This document shows positions 1 to 7,787 of a stretch of 33,188 nt of DNA, in pieces. How positions within the stretch are numbered: position 1 is the first letter of the stretch; every line of letters starts with the position of its first letter. The stretch spans positions 1 through 33,188 of the forward strand of contig JALWSA010000068.1 of assembly GCA_026993805.1 (NCBI GenBank), written 5' to 3'. The position numbers and the translations under genes are program-made. This DNA comes from Thermotogaceae bacterium (lineage in GTDB: Bacteria; Thermotogota; Thermotogae; Thermotogales; Thermotogaceae). The notes beneath the pieces are model-generated. The model ran no database searches and had not been told where the DNA came from. It was given only the letters and a program-made list of their open reading frames with translations.

Positions 1-1
1 T

Positions 2-655
2 TCTCAAATAGAGCTCAGAATTTTGGCACATTTCTCAGATGATGAAAACCTGAAGAAGGCATTCACGGAAGATCTCGATATCCATAGAATGACAGCAGCC
101 ATGATATTCGACGTAGGAGTGGATCAAGTCACCGATCAAATGAGAAGGATTGGTAAAATGGTCAATTTTTCAATAACATACGGTGTAACGGCCTACGGGC
201 TGGCTTCGAGGTTGAAAGTTCCCGTGAAAGATGCTCAGCTCATGATAAACAGATACTTTGAACTCTACCCCTCTGTCAAAGATTACATAAAAAAAGTCAT
301 TCAAGAGGCGGAGAAAACGGGAGAAGTGAGAACGCTTTTTGGAAGAAGAAGAGAGGTCCCTCAGCTCAGATCGAGAAACAAGAACATCAGAGCAGAAGGC
401 GAAAGAATAGCCATAAACACCCCTATACAGGGAACTGCAGCGGACATAATTAAAAAGGCGATGATAAACATACATTCAAGGATAAAAGGAATGAAATCTA
501 AGATGATAATGCAGGTGCACGACGAACTCGTCTTTGAAGTCCCGGATTATGAGGTAGAAGAGTTAAAAGCCATAGTTAAAGAAGAGATGGAAAATGCAGT
601 AGAGCTCAACGTTCCACTCAAGGTGGATATAGAGATTTCAGAAACTTACGAATGA
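2..655 (+). CDS. polA: DNA polymerase I, C-terminal part (5' end outside window)
   Basis: This is the last 217 residues of family A DNA polymerase I. The reading frame is open from base 2 and begins inside motif A (SQIELRILAHFSDDE follows the catalytic Asp, which lies just left of the window). The O-helix motif B is seen as RRIGKMVNFSITYG, with the Lys and Phe that bind dNTPs; Phe rather than Tyr at this position is the residue known to discriminate against dideoxynucleotides. Motif C, with the second catalytic Asp, is QVHDELVFEVP. The ATG-like TTG at base 23 is inside the gene and is not a start. The protein replicates and repairs DNA in the cytoplasm. The next gene follows after 30 bases, so they are probably cotranscribed. 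Assignment is certain; only the upstream extent is unknown. Confidence 0.97.
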   Translation, partial: SQIELRILAHFSDDENLKKAFTEDLDIHRMTAAMIFDVGVDQVTDQMRRIGKMVNFSITYGVTAYGLASRLKVPVKDAQLMINRYFELYPSVKDYIKKVIQEAEKTGEVRTLFGRRREVPQLRSRNKNIRAEGERIAINTPIQGTAADIIKKAMINIHSRIKGMKSKMIMQVHDELVFEVPDYEVEELKAIVKEEMENAVELNVPLKVDIEISETYE

Positions 656-685
656 ACCTGATATAATCACAAAAGAGGTGATTAC

Positions 686-1153
686 TTGAGGATAAATCCT
701 CTCGGAGATGGAGATCTCAAGAGTGAAAAGATAGAAGAGAAGAAAAGGGCCAAAAGGAAGAAAAAGAAAGGCGCTTTTGGTGTTGAAGAGCCCGGTTTTT
801 TCGACGTTCTTGAGGATGTCGAACTCAAAGCTCTGGAGGAACGGCTTGCGGAGCTTGTTGATGAGATAGTCGATGCTGGAAACGAACTCTCAAGATCTCC
901 AACGAGAAGAAATCTCGAACGTTACAAAAGAAAAGTAAAGGAATTTCTCCAGTTAGTTGAGAAGAAGCTCTACAAGCTGTCCGGACGGATGGATTTAGAA
1001 ACTCGAAAACCCAAGCTTCATGTCATCGTTGAGGAAATAAATGAAAAATTGGATGAGCTCACAAAAGCCCTGCTCGAAGCCGAAAGGCCCACCTTGAACT
1101 TGGCTGCAAGGGTGGGAGAGATAAACGGGCTTATAATCGATCTTGTGAGATAG
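686..1153 (+). CDS. YaaR/DUF327 family protein
   Basis: A 155-residue protein that resembles the YaaR (DUF327) family of unknown function. The N-terminus is short and very basic (Lys/Arg-rich, about residues 14-28), followed by a helical body with the pattern LxxxVDEIVDAGNELSRSPTRRNLERYKRKVKEF that I recognise from YaaR proteins, and a C-terminal IVEEINEKLDELTKALLEAE segment. No catalytic motif is visible. The start is TTG at 686, placed 3 bases after a near-perfect Shine-Dalgarno GAGGTGAT (675-682). It sits between polA and a carbamoyltransferase gene, 11 bases before the latter, so an operon is likely. The family match rests on recalled sequence; no function should be inferred from it. Confidence 0.8.
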   Translation: MRINPLGDGDLKSEKIEEKKRAKRKKKKGAFGVEEPGFFDVLEDVELKALEERLAELVDEIVDAGNELSRSPTRRNLERYKRKVKEFLQLVEKKLYKLSGRMDLETRKPKLHVIVEEINEKLDELTKALLEAERPTLNLAARVGEINGLIIDLVR

Positions 1154-1164
1154 GAGGGGGATTC

Positions 1165-2229
1165 ATGGAATACGGCGGAAGCACCAATCCCTTTTTCAGG
1201 GGAAGACATTTTATAACTCTTGATGACTTTACAAAAGAGGAAATAGATGTAATGTTAGATACTGCACGCGACCTCAAAATACGCTTCTACAGAGGAGAAC
1301 CCACACCACTTTTGCTCTACAAAGTCATATTCCTCATATTCTTCGATGAATCCACAAGAACGAGAAACAGCATGCAAGCCGGTATCGCACAGCTTGGAGG
1401 ACAGGGCATATTCCTCTCACCCGACAAAATGCAGATAGCTCATGGAGAGAGCCCGAGAGACACAGCGATAATCCTCTCTCGCTTCGGGGACGGAATAGGA
1501 ATACGGCATTGCACTTTTGGCGTTGGAAATAGATATATAAGGGATATCGCTGCAAACTCAAAAGCCCCTGTCATGAACTTGCAGGACGACGTATATCATC
1601 CATTCCAAGCACTCGCTGATCTCATGACAATACAAGAAAGGTTTGGAAAAGATCTAAGAGGCTTAAAAGTCACGATAAGCTGGGCATATGCAAAGAGCCA
1701 TCTCAAGCCGTTATCCGTTCCCCAATCTCAGATATTGCTATTCACGAGATACGGGATGGAGGTTACACTCGCCTATCCTGAGAAATTCGATTTGATGCCA
1801 AATATAGTTGAAAAAGCAAAGAAGAATGCCGAAAAGCATGGTGGAAAGCTCAACATAGTACATGACATGGATGAAGCATTCAAAGATGCCGATGTCGTCA
1901 TTCCGAAGAATTGGGGTGGATTCTTCGTAATGGGAGATGCCGAAAAGCTCCTGAGTATGCCCCCAGAAGAAGCCATGAAAGTGCTCAAAGAAAACGAAAA
2001 ACTCATATGGGAGGAGACGGAAAAGCACAAAGACTGGATAGCCAACGAGAGAAGAATGAACCTTGCCAAGAAAAACGCGATCTACATGCATGCACTTCCA
2101 GCCGACAGGGGAAGGGAAGTCGTTGATTCCGTTATAGACGGCCCGCACTCCGTGGTCTTCGACGAAGCTGAAAATAGACTTCACACGGCAAAAGCCGTGA
2201 TGGCACTCTTAATGGGCGGAAGAGTGTGA
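1165..2229 (+). CDS. YgeW-like carbamoyltransferase, substrate unknown
   Basis: A 354-residue member of the aspartate/ornithine carbamoyltransferase superfamily. The carbamoyl-phosphate motif STRTR is present (DESTRTRNSMQAG, about residues 62-74), as is HPFQALADL, the equivalent of the HPxQ motif. The second domain has SWAYAKSHLKPLSVPQSQ, which resembles the YgeW group rather than true ornithine or aspartate transcarbamylases, and the usual HCLP of OTCases reads HALPADRG here. The SMG ornithine-binding loop is replaced by NWGGFFVMG. The amino-group acceptor is therefore not known; YgeW-type enzymes are catalytically orphan. A strong GGAGG lies just before the ATG. There are no other arginine or purine-degradation genes nearby to indicate a pathway. 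The superfamily is certain, the subfamily probable. Confidence 0.85.
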   Translation: MEYGGSTNPFFRGRHFITLDDFTKEEIDVMLDTARDLKIRFYRGEPTPLLLYKVIFLIFFDESTRTRNSMQAGIAQLGGQGIFLSPDKMQIAHGESPRDTAIILSRFGDGIGIRHCTFGVGNRYIRDIAANSKAPVMNLQDDVYHPFQALADLMTIQERFGKDLRGLKVTISWAYAKSHLKPLSVPQSQILLFTRYGMEVTLAYPEKFDLMPNIVEKAKKNAEKHGGKLNIVHDMDEAFKDADVVIPKNWGGFFVMGDAEKLLSMPPEEAMKVLKENEKLIWEETEKHKDWIANERRMNLAKKNAIYMHALPADRGREVVDSVIDGPHSVVFDEAENRLHTAKAVMALLMGGRV

Positions 2230-2230
2230 G

Positions 2231-3754
2231 GTGATTCGAATAAAAAGTGCAAAACTCATTTGGAGTTTCCTTGTACCCATAATTCTCTTGTTCCTTTTAA
2301 TGCTACTGGGCAGATATTCCACGACTCCTGAGGGTATAGTCCTCAGAAAGCTTTTGGTTTCAGAAAACGGTAAAACGAAATTCATGGAACTTCCAGATTA
2401 CACCAGAGTCAGAAATCTAACAATCAGAAGCTACAAGGTGTACCTTCAAGGACCATACAAGGGATTCTTAGTGATACCACGTCCCAACGCTCAAGCCATC
2501 TGGGTCTACATCGACGGCCTATTGATATTTCAGCGTGGAAGCGAAAGATTGGCCTCCAACATGTGGACCTACACTTTCACTATTCCAGTGGATCTATCCG
2601 GTGGTGTACATGAGCTCGTAATAAAACTTCTTGGGGGATACGACATCGGATTCATGTCTCCCCCATTTCTCTCGGAAAATCCTTGGACAAAGGTGAGCGT
2701 TTCAAACGTGCTTTTCAGCCACTTCTACAATATTGCAATGGGAATAGCTTTGGGATTTTTCATATTGCTGATGATATTGGGAATGTCTTTGAAATACAAC
2801 AGAAACGTCTACATATATATGTCCATATCAGCTCTATTCACGGCTATGTATATGTCGGACTTCGTCTATCGCGAATTCTCTGGCACCCTCTTTACATACC
2901 TGGGAATGAAGAGGGCTTTTTACTCATTTACTTACTTGGCCATTGCATTCCTATACGGCGGAATGGAGAGGAGGGTAAAAAAGAGCAACTTATTCCCTTA
3001 TTATCTAACAGCCTCATTGATAATCTCTGCCATTATACTCGCATCACCTTCTTTCCACTTCGCCAGGGAATTTCATTTAAAAGCCCTCTTATTTCTCCTT
3101 GTCATGCTGGTATCCACTATATGGGTCGCATTTCTAACCCACGATGAAAGATACATATGGCCATTTTTCTTCTTGGGATTGGTAATAGCACATGACGTGA
3201 TAGCTTTGATATTCGACTTGAAGGATCCATTAATTCTCGGATATGGAGTCGTCATTACCGGAATAGCACTGAGCATTATTCTTGTCGAAGATTACAGAAG
3301 CCTCTTCTCATCGATGGTCAAAAGCTACGAGAGATCCATCACAGATCACCTGACTGGCGCCTACAGCCGTGGCTATCTCAACGAAATAAAAACCGATCCA
3401 AACACGAGTATCGTCTTCATAGATCTGGATAACTTCAAGAAACTAAACGATGAAAAAGGCCACGATTATGGAGACAAGATTCTCAGAGCATTGGTAGACA
3501 CGGCAAAAGAAAGTATTAGGAAGAGCGATGCGATTGTGAGGTACGGCGGAGATGAGTTCGTTTTAATCCTTAGGAACTGTTCCGAAGAAAATGCAGAAGA
3601 GGTTGCAAAGAGAATACTCGAAGACTTCAAAAGAGAGACCGGTGAGGAGTTTTCCTATGGTATATCCAGCTGTTCTACCAGCCTGAAAGATGCTTTGATA
3701 GAAGCGGATGATAAGATGTATGAAATGAAAAGAAAAAAGGGTGTGCTATCATAA
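2231..3754 (+). CDS. membrane-bound diguanylate cyclase (GGDEF)
   Basis: Likely synthesises cyclic di-GMP from two GTP. Residues about 9-27 form an N-terminal membrane helix, followed by a beta-rich extracytoplasmic domain (about 30-165), then some seven hydrophobic helices (about 165-350), the layout of 7TMR-DISM type sensors. The C-terminal GGDEF domain begins at DHLTGAYSRGYL; the active-site signature is intact (GGDEF at residues 439-443), and an RKSD inhibitory I-site (430-433) sits exactly five residues before it, so product inhibition is expected. No EAL or HD-GYP domain is present. The GTG at 2231 follows the previous stop by one base, but the only Shine-Dalgarno-like sequence, GAGGTGAT (2228-2235), overlaps that GTG, so the true start may be a rarer codon such as ATA at 2240. 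The sensed signal is unknown. Confidence 0.92.
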   Translation: MIRIKSAKLIWSFLVPIILLFLLMLLGRYSTTPEGIVLRKLLVSENGKTKFMELPDYTRVRNLTIRSYKVYLQGPYKGFLVIPRPNAQAIWVYIDGLLIFQRGSERLASNMWTYTFTIPVDLSGGVHELVIKLLGGYDIGFMSPPFLSENPWTKVSVSNVLFSHFYNIAMGIALGFFILLMILGMSLKYNRNVYIYMSISALFTAMYMSDFVYREFSGTLFTYLGMKRAFYSFTYLAIAFLYGGMERRVKKSNLFPYYLTASLIISAIILASPSFHFAREFHLKALLFLLVMLVSTIWVAFLTHDERYIWPFFFLGLVIAHDVIALIFDLKDPLILGYGVVITGIALSIILVEDYRSLFSSMVKSYERSITDHLTGAYSRGYLNEIKTDPNTSIVFIDLDNFKKLNDEKGHDYGDKILRALVDTAKESIRKSDAIVRYGGDEFVLILRNCSEENAEEVAKRILEDFKRETGEEFSYGISSCSTSLKDALIEADDKMYEMKRKKGVLS

Positions 3755-3785
3755 CGGAGAAGAAAAGAGAAGATGAGGGGGGATG

Positions 3786-4346
3786 ATGGTGAAGCATCCT
3801 GTGGTCAAAGAAACCGAAGAGAGAATGAAGAAAACCCTGAGCGCCGTAGAGGACGAGTTTAAGAAGATGAGGACGGGAAGACCTTCCCCGGCTGTTTTGG
3901 AAGAGATCAAGGTAGATTATTACGGCACTCCAACTCCGATAAATCAGCTCGCAACGGTGAGCGTTTCTGAGGAAAGAACCCTTCTTATAAAGCCTTGGGA
4001 TAAATCCGTTATCAACTCGATAGAAAAGGCCATAATGGCTTCGGACCTCGGATTGAATCCTCAAAGCGATGGCAACGTGATAAGGCTCGTATTCCCAACT
4101 CCTACGACCGAGCAGAGAGAAAAGTGGGTGAAAAAGGCCAAGGAAATCGCTGAAAATGGAAAGGTAGCAATAAGAAATATAAGGAGAGATTCTATGAAAA
4201 AGGTAAAAGAGATGAAAAACGATGGAGAACTGCCTGCAGATGACGCCAAAAGACTCGAGGACGAGATACAAAAGCTGACGGATAATTACATCGAGAAAAT
4301 CGATGAAGCGTTTGAAAAGAAGAAAAAGGAGATAATGGAATTCTGA
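3786..4346 (+). CDS. frr: ribosome recycling factor
   Basis: Ribosome recycling factor, which with EF-G splits post-termination ribosomes. The 186-residue length is normal, and the core motifs are all present: [54 protein letters not shown] and the C-terminal [15 protein letters not shown]. It is very similar to the T. maritima protein that I recall, which also begins Met-Val. I chose the ATG at 3786 over the one at 3783 because the Shine-Dalgarno GAGGGGGG (3775-3782) directly abuts 3783. The uppS gene begins in the stop codon (TGATG overlap at 4344-4348), so frr-uppS-cdsA are translationally coupled, an arrangement common in bacteria. Certain. Confidence 0.97.
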   Translation: MVKHPVVKETEERMKKTLSAVEDEFKKMRTGRPSPAVLEEIKVDYYGTPTPINQLATVSVSEERTLLIKPWDKSVINSIEKAIMASDLGLNPQSDGNVIRLVFPTPTTEQREKWVKKAKEIAENGKVAIRNIRRDSMKKVKEMKNDGELPADDAKRLEDEIQKLTDNYIEKIDEAFEKKKKEIMEF

Positions 4347-5017
4347 TGCACGTAGCCATCATAATGGACGGAAATGGGAGATGGGCTAAAAAAAGAGGTC
4401 TGCCAAGGATAGAAGGCCACAGAAGAGGAGCAGAAAAAGTGGAGAAAGTTGTGGAATGGGCCTCAGACTTGGGAATAGACTACCTAACGCTCTATGCATT
4501 CTCCACAGAGAATTGGAGAAGACCCTGGGAAGAAGTCAATTTCCTTTTCAAACTCTTCGTGGAATTCATGAAGAAGAAAGTCCAAAGAATGAAAAAAGAA
4601 GGCGTGAGGATAAGGATAATGGGCCGAAGGGAAGGACTTCCGGATGAAGTTTTGGATGTATGGAACTGGGTGGAAGAAGAGACGAAAGATGGCAGAAAGA
4701 TAACAGTGGTAATAGCTTTGAACTACGGTGGTAGAGCTGAGATATTAGATGCGGTTAGAAGAATCGTTAAAGATGGCAGAAAAATCGAAAGTGAGGAAGA
4801 TTTCAGGGAATACCTTTACATTCCAGATCTACCAGATCCAGACCTGGTGATAAGGACATCTGGAGAGATGCGGATAAGCAATTTTCTGCTATGGCAAATA
4901 GCTTACTCGGAACTCGTATTCTTGGATAAATACTGGCCGGATTTTGAAAAAGAAGATCTGGAGAAAGCTCTTGAGGATTTTTCTCGTCGTGAGAGGAGAT
5001 TTGGGGGGATAAGATGA
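4346..5017 (+). CDS. uppS: undecaprenyl diphosphate synthase (cis-prenyltransferase)
   Basis: Makes C55 undecaprenyl diphosphate from farnesyl diphosphate and isopentenyl diphosphate, the lipid carrier for peptidoglycan and envelope polysaccharides. The family motifs are visible: MDGNGRWAKKRG with the catalytic Asp8, GHRRGAEKV, TLYAFSTENW, and the substrate-binding RTSGEMRISNFLLWQIAYSEL region near residue 173. Its 223 residues are slightly shorter than the usual 230-250. The start ATG overlaps the frr stop, and the stop overlaps the cdsA start (ATGA at 5014-5017), so the three genes form one coupled operon. Soluble, membrane-associated. Certain from motifs. Confidence 0.96.
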   Translation: MHVAIIMDGNGRWAKKRGLPRIEGHRRGAEKVEKVVEWASDLGIDYLTLYAFSTENWRRPWEEVNFLFKLFVEFMKKKVQRMKKEGVRIRIMGRREGLPDEVLDVWNWVEEETKDGRKITVVIALNYGGRAEILDAVRRIVKDGRKIESEEDFREYLYIPDLPDPDLVIRTSGEMRISNFLLWQIAYSELVFLDKYWPDFEKEDLEKALEDFSRRERRFGGIR

Positions 5018-5823
5018 AAAAAGAAACAAAGGTCAGGATAATCTCTGCACTGGCAATTGCACCTTTTGTTGTTGCTTGCTTTGTATCTTACGAAAGCCTC
5101 GTAGGTCTCGTATCCGCCATAGTAGTCCTTTCAAGCTATGAGCTCCTTCTCTTTTCTCTCAAAGGAAGAACGCGGGCATACATAGCGTATCTAACGGCTC
5201 TCTCAGCACTTTTTCCTGTGATATATGGACTCTTTCTCTTCGAAGCCCCCCACATGGTTTTGATAACTCTATTTCTCATAGGAGTCATAAGTATAATGAT
5301 AAGATCGAAAACCCCTGAAGAAGCCCACGAAGAATACGCAGCATTTTTCACATCTCTGCTCTATGTAGCATTGGGACTCTCCTTCTTCCTCCCCATTTAC
5401 AAGGACTTCGGTGGTGGCGTAGCCTTGCTCGCCTTAACAGGGGTTTGGGCATTCGACTCTTTCGCGTATTTCGTTGGCTTGAAATACGGAAGGATAAAAA
5501 TATTCAAGAAATACACGAGAAAATCCTTGGAAGGAGTAATAGGAGGGTTCCTGGGTACCTTCCTATATTCGATAATCTTCAACCTCATCTTATCCCTCAT
5601 GCACATAAGGCATCTAAGCGTTATGGAATCTTTGATATTTTCTTTGATCGTATCCGTTATGGACACATTCGGTGACGTCTTCGAATCCTCGCTCAAGAGA
5701 AAAGCAGGCGTCAAGGACTCGGGTGTTATAATGCCGGGTCATGGCGGAATGCTCGATAGGATAGATGGACTCCTCTTCAGCACACCCGTTTTTTACATGG
5801 TATTAAAGCTCATCGGAGGATGA
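5014..5823 (+). CDS. cdsA: phosphatidate cytidylyltransferase (CDP-diglyceride synthase)
   Basis: Converts phosphatidic acid and CTP to CDP-diacylglycerol, the precursor of phospholipid head groups. The protein has 269 residues with about seven or eight hydrophobic helices. The C-terminal CDS signature is complete: SSLKRKAGVKDSGVIMPGHGG followed by MLDRID (about residues 228-254), containing the KD and HGG...DR residues required for metal and substrate binding. It overlaps uppS by four bases (ATGA), and tsaB starts four bases after its stop. Integral membrane protein. Certain from the signature. Confidence 0.95.
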   Translation: MKKETKVRIISALAIAPFVVACFVSYESLVGLVSAIVVLSSYELLLFSLKGRTRAYIAYLTALSALFPVIYGLFLFEAPHMVLITLFLIGVISIMIRSKTPEEAHEEYAAFFTSLLYVALGLSFFLPIYKDFGGGVALLALTGVWAFDSFAYFVGLKYGRIKIFKKYTRKSLEGVIGGFLGTFLYSIIFNLILSLMHIRHLSVMESLIFSLIVSVMDTFGDVFESSLKRKAGVKDSGVIMPGHGGMLDRIDGLLFSTPVFYMVLKLIGG

Positions 5824-5827
5824 AAGC

Positions 5828-6487
5828 TTGATAGTCGCCTTCGACACCTCCACCAAAAAGATCACCATAGCACTGAAAAAAGATCACTCTATATATACAA
5901 TCACCTACTCGGGCAAAGAAAAGCACGCTGTAAAGCTTGCCCCTATTTTCTATCATCTCCTCAAAAGCGCTGGTACGTCATTAAACGAAACAGAGCTCAT
6001 AGGCTTGGGAATAGGTCCCGGATCGCTGACCGGTCTCCGCATAGGAATAGGTTTTGCGCTCGGCGTTGCTTCAACGCTCGGAATAAAAATCGTCCCGCTC
6101 AACTCCCTCCATCTGATAGCGAAGAACATCGCCTGGGATGGCGAGATAGTCGTCGTGAGAAAAGCCCGCCAGGGCTGGGTTTACTTTCAAATCTTTTCAA
6201 AAGATCACTTGCCCCTTAGCGAACCATTGGTTATGAGTGTCCGAAACGCTGGGGAAAAGATAAAACAGCTCTCGAATCCCATCCTCGTCGGGGATGGAAA
6301 AGAGCTCTTTCAAGGCGCAAGAGCTTCACACCATCTTGACTTTCCCATCCCAGAGGTTTTAATAGATGCCACACTGGAACACGCTGAAGAAGCCTCCCAG
6401 TTCTTCGAGATCGAGCCACTTTACCTCCAAAAATCTATAGCCGAGATAAACTGGGAAAGGAGGAGAAGAGATGAAAAAGGAGTTTAG
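5828..6487 (+). CDS. tsaB: TsaB, tRNA N6-threonylcarbamoyladenosine complex subunit
   Basis: TsaB is the non-catalytic ASKHA-fold partner of TsaD in the bacterial complex (TsaB-TsaD-TsaE) that makes t6A37 on ANN-decoding tRNAs. Residues 1-10 give the fold's first strand (MIVAFDTSTK), and GIGPGSLTGLRIGIGFALG (about residues 61-79) is the characteristic TsaB signature. The length of 219 is normal. The start is TTG at 5828, with GGAGG inside the end of cdsA. Its 3' end overlaps the following transporter gene by 17 bases, so the two are coupled. No tsaD or tsaE lies in the window. High confidence. Confidence 0.92.
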   Translation: MIVAFDTSTKKITIALKKDHSIYTITYSGKEKHAVKLAPIFYHLLKSAGTSLNETELIGLGIGPGSLTGLRIGIGFALGVASTLGIKIVPLNSLHLIAKNIAWDGEIVVVRKARQGWVYFQIFSKDHLPLSEPLVMSVRNAGEKIKQLSNPILVGDGKELFQGARASHHLDFPIPEVLIDATLEHAEEASQFFEIEPLYLQKSIAEINWERRRRDEKGV

Positions 6488-7760
6488 CTACGGTAGAATC
6501 TTTGTTTTAGGCCTTGGATTTTTCGGAATATCCATAATTTGGTCCATATACAACGCATATGTCCCCATTTTTCTAAAGTACTTTTATCTTTCATCAACGG
6601 TAATAGGTTTTATAATGACGATCGACAACATCTTTGCCATCATCATGCTCCCGTACATAGGTGCCCTTAGCGACCAGACAAGAACACGCCTTGGAAGAAG
6701 AATGCCCTACATCCTTGCTGGAGCACCGATAGCCGCCCTCTTCTTCTCAACCATCCCACTCTTTTGGATGAAGGTGAAAGACCTTTACAATCCATCTGGA
6801 GTTCCCGAAAGCGTCCTCTCACAGATAACAGGCTACCTTCCCTGGATGATGCTCACAATCATAATAATGAACTTTGCGATGGCGCTCTTCCGCTCACCCG
6901 TAATAGCCCTTATGCCGGACATAACACCCTCCAAATACAGGAGCCAGGCAAACGGCATCGTTAACTTAATGGGTGGTTTGGGAGCTCTCATGGTCTATTT
7001 TGTTGGAAAAGTGATCTACGACAAAAGCCCCCTTCTTCTCTTCGTCCTCGGAGCCCTCATAATGCTTGGAGCGAACCTTGCGGTCGTTCTTTTCATAAAA
7101 GAACCTGAAGAGTACAGAAAACCCTCGAAGACCTCGAAAGTGGACTTCTCGTTCAAAAGAAGTTTCTCAGAGCTCCTTGAAAACCTCAAAGATGTTTTCT
7201 CGTCAAAGGAAAAATCTTTACTCGCGATGCTCCTTGCCATATTACTCTGGTTCATAGCCTTCAACTCCATAGAAACCTTCTTCACGAGCTACGCCAAGTT
7301 CTACTTGGGTATAAAAGAGAGCACGGGAGCTCTCATTCTTGGATTCTTCTCGCTCTCCTTCATGATCTTTTCCATACCAGCTGGCTTTATCGGCGCCAAG
7401 ATAGGAAGAAGAAAGAGCATGACGATAGGACTCATCATAGTGGCCCTGATGGTCCTTGCCGCTCTGACGTTCAAGAGTGTCCTTGCCTTGATGATCCTCT
7501 TCCTCGTCGGAGGGTTCGGATGGGCTATGGTCAATGTTAACTCCCTTCCCACCGTTGTCGACATGACATCCGATGAGAAGGTTGGGGGATACACGGGCCT
7601 TTATTACTTCTTTTCAATGGCTGCAAACATCATAGCCCCGCCACTTTCAGGATTTTTCATAGACAAAACAGGTTATCCATCACTGATGATATTCGCTGCC
7701 GTCTTCTTCTTCGCGGCGATGATAGCTTTGAGATTCGTAAGAAGAGGAGATGTGGTATGA
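6471..7760 (+). CDS. MFS transporter, GPH/SLC45-like
   Basis: A 429-residue major facilitator superfamily permease with about 12 predicted membrane helices. The loop between helices 2 and 3 reads ALSDQTRTRLGRRMPYILAG, the motif typical of the glycoside-pentoside-hexuronide/SLC45-like branch, which suggests a sugar or related solute as substrate. A second, related motif GFIGAKIGRRKSMTIG occurs in the second half. No direct indication of substrate is visible. The ATG lies 6 bases after a GGAGGAG Shine-Dalgarno that is inside the tsaB 3' end. A strong hairpin terminator starts at the base after its stop, so this is the last gene of the operon. Transporter class is certain; the substrate is not known. 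Confidence 0.85.
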   Translation: MKKEFSYGRIFVLGLGFFGISIIWSIYNAYVPIFLKYFYLSSTVIGFIMTIDNIFAIIMLPYIGALSDQTRTRLGRRMPYILAGAPIAALFFSTIPLFWMKVKDLYNPSGVPESVLSQITGYLPWMMLTIIIMNFAMALFRSPVIALMPDITPSKYRSQANGIVNLMGGLGALMVYFVGKVIYDKSPLLLFVLGALIMLGANLAVVLFIKEPEEYRKPSKTSKVDFSFKRSFSELLENLKDVFSSKEKSLLAMLLAILLWFIAFNSIETFFTSYAKFYLGIKESTGALILGFFSLSFMIFSIPAGFIGAKIGRRKSMTIGLIIVALMVLAALTFKSVLALMILFLVGGFGWAMVNVNSLPTVVDMTSDEKVGGYTGLYYFFSMAANIIAPPLSGFFIDKTGYPSLMIFAAVFFFAAMIALRFVRRGDVV

Positions 7761-7787
7761 AAGCCCGGCAAGTGCCGGGCTTTTTTC
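7761..7787 (+). terminator. Rho-independent terminator of the frr-uppS-cdsA-tsaB-MFS operon
   Basis: A nine-base-pair stem, AAGCCCGGC (7761-7769) with GCCGGGCTT (7774-7782), closes a four-base loop and is followed by a run of T. It begins immediately after the MFS stop codon and overlaps the end of the convergent oadA-like gene. It terminates the plus-strand operon; on the minus strand the tail is weaker. Confidence 0.9.
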
